Shown: positions 6,689 to 8,289 of the stretch, piece by piece | Layout of the letters: each line of letters opens with the position of its first letter | Position numbering within the stretch: position 1 is the stretch's first letter | From: an uncultured Bacteroidia bacterium | Lineage (GTDB): Bacteria > Bacteroidota > Bacteroidia > Bacteroidales > Prolixibacteraceae | Assembly: GCA_903859795.1 (NCBI GenBank) | Contig: CAIOOC010000264.1 | Location: 1 to 8,289 of the forward strand | Length of the DNA stretch: 8,289 bases | Direction of reading: 5' to 3' | Translations under genes and position numbers: made by a program | Notes under the pieces: model-generated | Told to the model about the DNA's origin: nothing | The model's database searches: none | Seen by the model: only the letters and a program-made list of their open reading frames with translations

Positions 6689-7264
6689 TTATCCGTTGTT
6701 ATCTTTTGTGAAACTCCCCTTTACCTTATATGGTGTGCTGGCTTTTACCCGGGCAATTGCATCGGAGGGGCACAACCTGGCTATCGAACATTCATTACAA
6801 TTCAGACAGCGTTTGTGGTTAATCTGCAAATGCAAAGAGCCATTCCCGAAGGAGGTGCAGCCCTTGACGCATTTGGCACAGCCAATACATAGGTCTTCAT
6901 TAATAACATATTCAAAATAAGGCTCTTCAATATATTTTCGTTGAATTGCAGCTGTAGGACACAGTTGATTTTCAGCGGCTGTTGAGCGCTTATTGGAATC
7001 GGGTTTCAGATAACCACCACAGAGGTCACAATAACCGCAAAGATCGAATGCATGAAGACATTTTACTGCAGAAGGAGTCATCACGCATGAAGTGGCACAC
7101 CTTCCGCACTGGGTACATTTGAAAGGGTCGATTTGCCATACATACTTCTCCTGTGTAAGGTGTTTGGAAGCAATACCTCCTACTGCCCCAAGAGTAATCA
7201 GGAGTGAAATTCGGGTCCCCTTCCGTATAAAATCACGACGACTATTTTTACGACCGTTTTCCAT
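6689..7264 (-). CDS. Tat-exported four-cluster ferredoxin subunit
   Basis: A 191-residue protein using the ATG at 7264-7262. An upstream in-frame GTG at 7297 would add 11 residues and enlarge the overlap with the preceding gene; the ATG start places the twin-arginine motif SRRDFIRKG at residues 8-16, followed by a hydrophobic segment (about 18-32), a normal Tat signal or anchor. The body is Cys-rich: Cys50, 53, 56, 60; Cys69, 76, 79, 82 and Cys102; Cys126, 129, 132, 136; and Cys153, 156, 159, 165. This supports four [4Fe-4S] clusters in two ferredoxin modules, as in the electron-transfer subunits of DmsB/NrfC/HybA type. Tat export implies folding with clusters in the cytoplasm and work outside it. 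The gene overlaps the upstream 67-residue gene by 17 bases and ends two bases before the NosR-like gene, the natural membrane partner. No catalytic domain is present. Confidence 0.9.
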   Translation of the reverse strand: MENGRKNSRRDFIRKGTRISLLITLGAVGGIASKHLTQEKYVWQIDPFKCTQCGRCATSCVMTPSAVKCLHAFDLCGYCDLCGGYLKPDSNKRSTAAENQLCPTAAIQRKYIEEPYFEYVINEDLCIGCAKCVKGCTSFGNGSLHLQINHKRCLNCNECSIARLCPSDAIARVKASTPYKVKGSFTKDNNG

Positions 7265-7451
7265 CTCTTCGTTGCTTATTTGCCTGTGGAAGTTCACATT
7301 TTACAAATTTACCGCAATTCTTACAAAAAGGTACGACCGAACAATCGGTTGTAACGATCTTTTTATTGTAGCTAAGAAACACACTTAACAGTCCAATACA
7401 GGTTAAAAAAGCCCAACGCCCGCCATGTTTGAAAAAATCTTTTCTGTTCAT
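7248..7451 (-). CDS. Small membrane-anchored Cys-rich protein
   Basis: A 67-residue protein starting at an ATG four bases after the stop of the propeller gene and overlapping the Tat ferredoxin gene by 17 bases. The N-terminus, NRKDFFKHG followed by a hydrophobic stretch (about 12-28), resembles a Tat-like signal with RK in place of RR, or a simple membrane anchor. After it come Cys37, Cys43, Cys46 and Cys52 (C-x5-C-x2-C-x5-C), enough to bind one metal or Fe-S cluster, ending in a basic tail (KQRRDGKRS). I do not recognise a named family. Conserved spacing in the operon, start and stop overlaps with both neighbours and four ordered cysteines argue that it is real and not a chance frame. A role as an extra electron-transfer or assembly factor is inference. 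Confidence 0.75.
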   Translation of the reverse strand: MNRKDFFKHGGRWAFLTCIGLLSVFLSYNKKIVTTDCSVVPFCKNCGKFVKCELPQANKQRRDGKRS

Positions 7452-7455
7452 TGTT

Positions 7456-8289
7456 TCACTTTTTTACAAATTGTCTGAGCAGCTTCCTATCCATATCCAG
7501 GGCATATATATTACCCTCATTATCAATAGTCAGATCAGGAGCTTGAGCGTTTTCCTTAAATTTTGAAGAAGTTGCAACTACCCCTAGAAATTCACCTGAA
7601 GGTTTATAAACTTTAATCCTTACTGTTCCCTTTTCGCTTGTCACGAAGCTCCCGTCCGGTAAAAAAGCAAAATGAGCAGGATTACAACAGCCACTAAAAC
7701 CCTCTATTCTGACAGATGAAGCGGTCCACCATGTTCGTAGTTCTCCATTAATAGTGTAATTTTCAAGTGAATGCTTACCCGGATTGACAACCCATAACTC
7801 GCCATCAGAATTAAAAGCGAGATCGAAATAGGGGCTGGGAATGATAAATCCATGAATCTGATCATTCCCCGATTTTCCTTCAAACTCACCTAAAGCCTTT
7901 CCTTCATGATTAAATTTCCTGATCATTCGCTTCCCTGCATCAGCGATGAAAACTGTCCCGGCTTTTACGGAAATTGATGTAATTACTGTACTGTCAGAGA
8001 AATAGCTCCATTCAGCGATCTTTTGACAATCGCGGCTCAGCAGCAAAAGAGATTTCCTGAACCCGACATATATATTTTCTTTTGACGCATATACACATCC
8101 CGGCTTCTTATCAAAACTAACTTCCCTGACTAATTTTCCGGTTGGTTCGATAATTTGCATTTTTTGATCACCGACAACAAAAATTTCCCCTTCACTAAAA
8201 CATACCCCTGTTGGATTCAAAAAGTTAAGGGAATAATCGCGGCTTTCCTTAAACATAATCAACGAACTGTCAATCTTTGTAAACGGATC
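7456..8289 (-). CDS. NHL-repeat beta-propeller protein (5' partial)
   Basis: The frame is open to the right edge (277 residues visible, ending at the TGA at 7458-7456). A TTG at 8262 and an ATG at 8256 exist, but residues before them (beginning DPFTKIDSS) read as normal protein, so the true start and any signal peptide probably lie outside the window. The chain shows repeated NHL-type strands: NPTGVCFSEGEIFVV near the start, TVFIADAGKRMIRKFNHEG, PYFDLAFNSDGELWVVNPG, HFAFLPDGSFVTSEKG and DLTIDNEGNIYALDMDRK. These fit a six-bladed propeller. A notable motif GFSGCCNP (Cys codons at 7684-7689) sits between two blades; the vicinal cysteines could form a strained disulfide or hold a cofactor. I recall similar propellers with this motif in Planctomycetes and Verrucomicrobia but could not check. 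It heads the visible part of the operon, four bases from the small Cys gene. Function unknown; a binding or scaffold role beside the extracytoplasmic ferredoxin is inference. Confidence 0.82.
   Translation of the reverse strand, partial: DPFTKIDSSLIMFKESRDYSLNFLNPTGVCFSEGEIFVVGDQKMQIIEPTGKLVREVSFDKKPGCVYASKENIYVGFRKSLLLLSRDCQKIAEWSYFSDSTVITSISVKAGTVFIADAGKRMIRKFNHEGKALGEFEGKSGNDQIHGFIIPSPYFDLAFNSDGELWVVNPGKHSLENYTINGELRTWWTASSVRIEGFSGCCNPAHFAFLPDGSFVTSEKGTVRIKVYKPSGEFLGVVATSSKFKENAQAPDLTIDNEGNIYALDMDRKLLRQFVKK

Noticed and set aside
7265..7297. Upstream GTG start for the Tat ferredoxin
   Set aside because: The extra 11 residues push the twin-arginine motif away from the N-terminus and enlarge the overlap with the preceding gene; the ATG at 7264 gives a standard Tat signal.

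Overview
The window is a stretch of one chromosome from an AT-leaning bacterium, most likely an anaerobic or facultative Bacteroidota (Bacteroidales/Marinilabiliales-like). The clues are protein style, the near absence of Shine-Dalgarno sequences before tightly packed starts, and A/T-rich leaders; this placement is inference from sequence character and was not tested by a search. All eight credible genes lie on the minus strand, so transcription runs from the right edge to the left edge. Both ends cut genes: the right-hand beta-propeller gene lacks its 5' end and the left-hand flavoprotein gene lacks its 3' end. There is no gene-free stretch above 50 bases, no rRNA or tRNA, no CRISPR array and no convincing terminator or promoter, so the window looks like the middle of a long operon.

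In the direction of transcription the order is: (1) an NHL-type six-bladed-propeller-like protein (8289-7456, 5' partial); (2) a 67-residue membrane-anchored Cys-rich protein (7451-7248); (3) a Tat-exported four-cluster ferredoxin subunit (7264-6689, start reassigned); (4) a NosR/NapH-like polytopic membrane 4Fe-4S protein (6686-5424); (5) a three-TM protein carrying a PQQ-type beta-propeller (5401-3581); (6) a large NADH-dehydrogenase module in which a NuoE/HydC-like protein is fused to a HydB/NuoF-like protein (3557-1218); (7) a REP-associated tyrosine transposase, RAYT (1170-604); (8) a hybrid flavoprotein joining a NuoG/HydA-type [2Fe-2S] domain to a GltD-like FAD/NAD(P) domain (598-1, 3' partial).

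Read together, genes 3-6 and 8 look like a redox chain. A cytosolic NAD(H) flavoprotein with the layout of the electron-bifurcating Bfu/HydBC family would be linked, through a NosR-like membrane protein with clusters on the cytosolic side, to an extracytoplasmic ferredoxin. The two propellers and the small Cys protein would sit on or outside the membrane. The direction of electron flow, the terminal acceptor or donor and any catalytic subunit are not visible here.

The RAYT gene is the mobile component. It sits between the NAD module and the next redox gene in the same orientation, its last codons overlap the only plausible ribosome-binding site of that gene, and its own coding sequence contains an 11-bp-arm REP-like palindrome beginning with GTAG, read in frame as ten residues.
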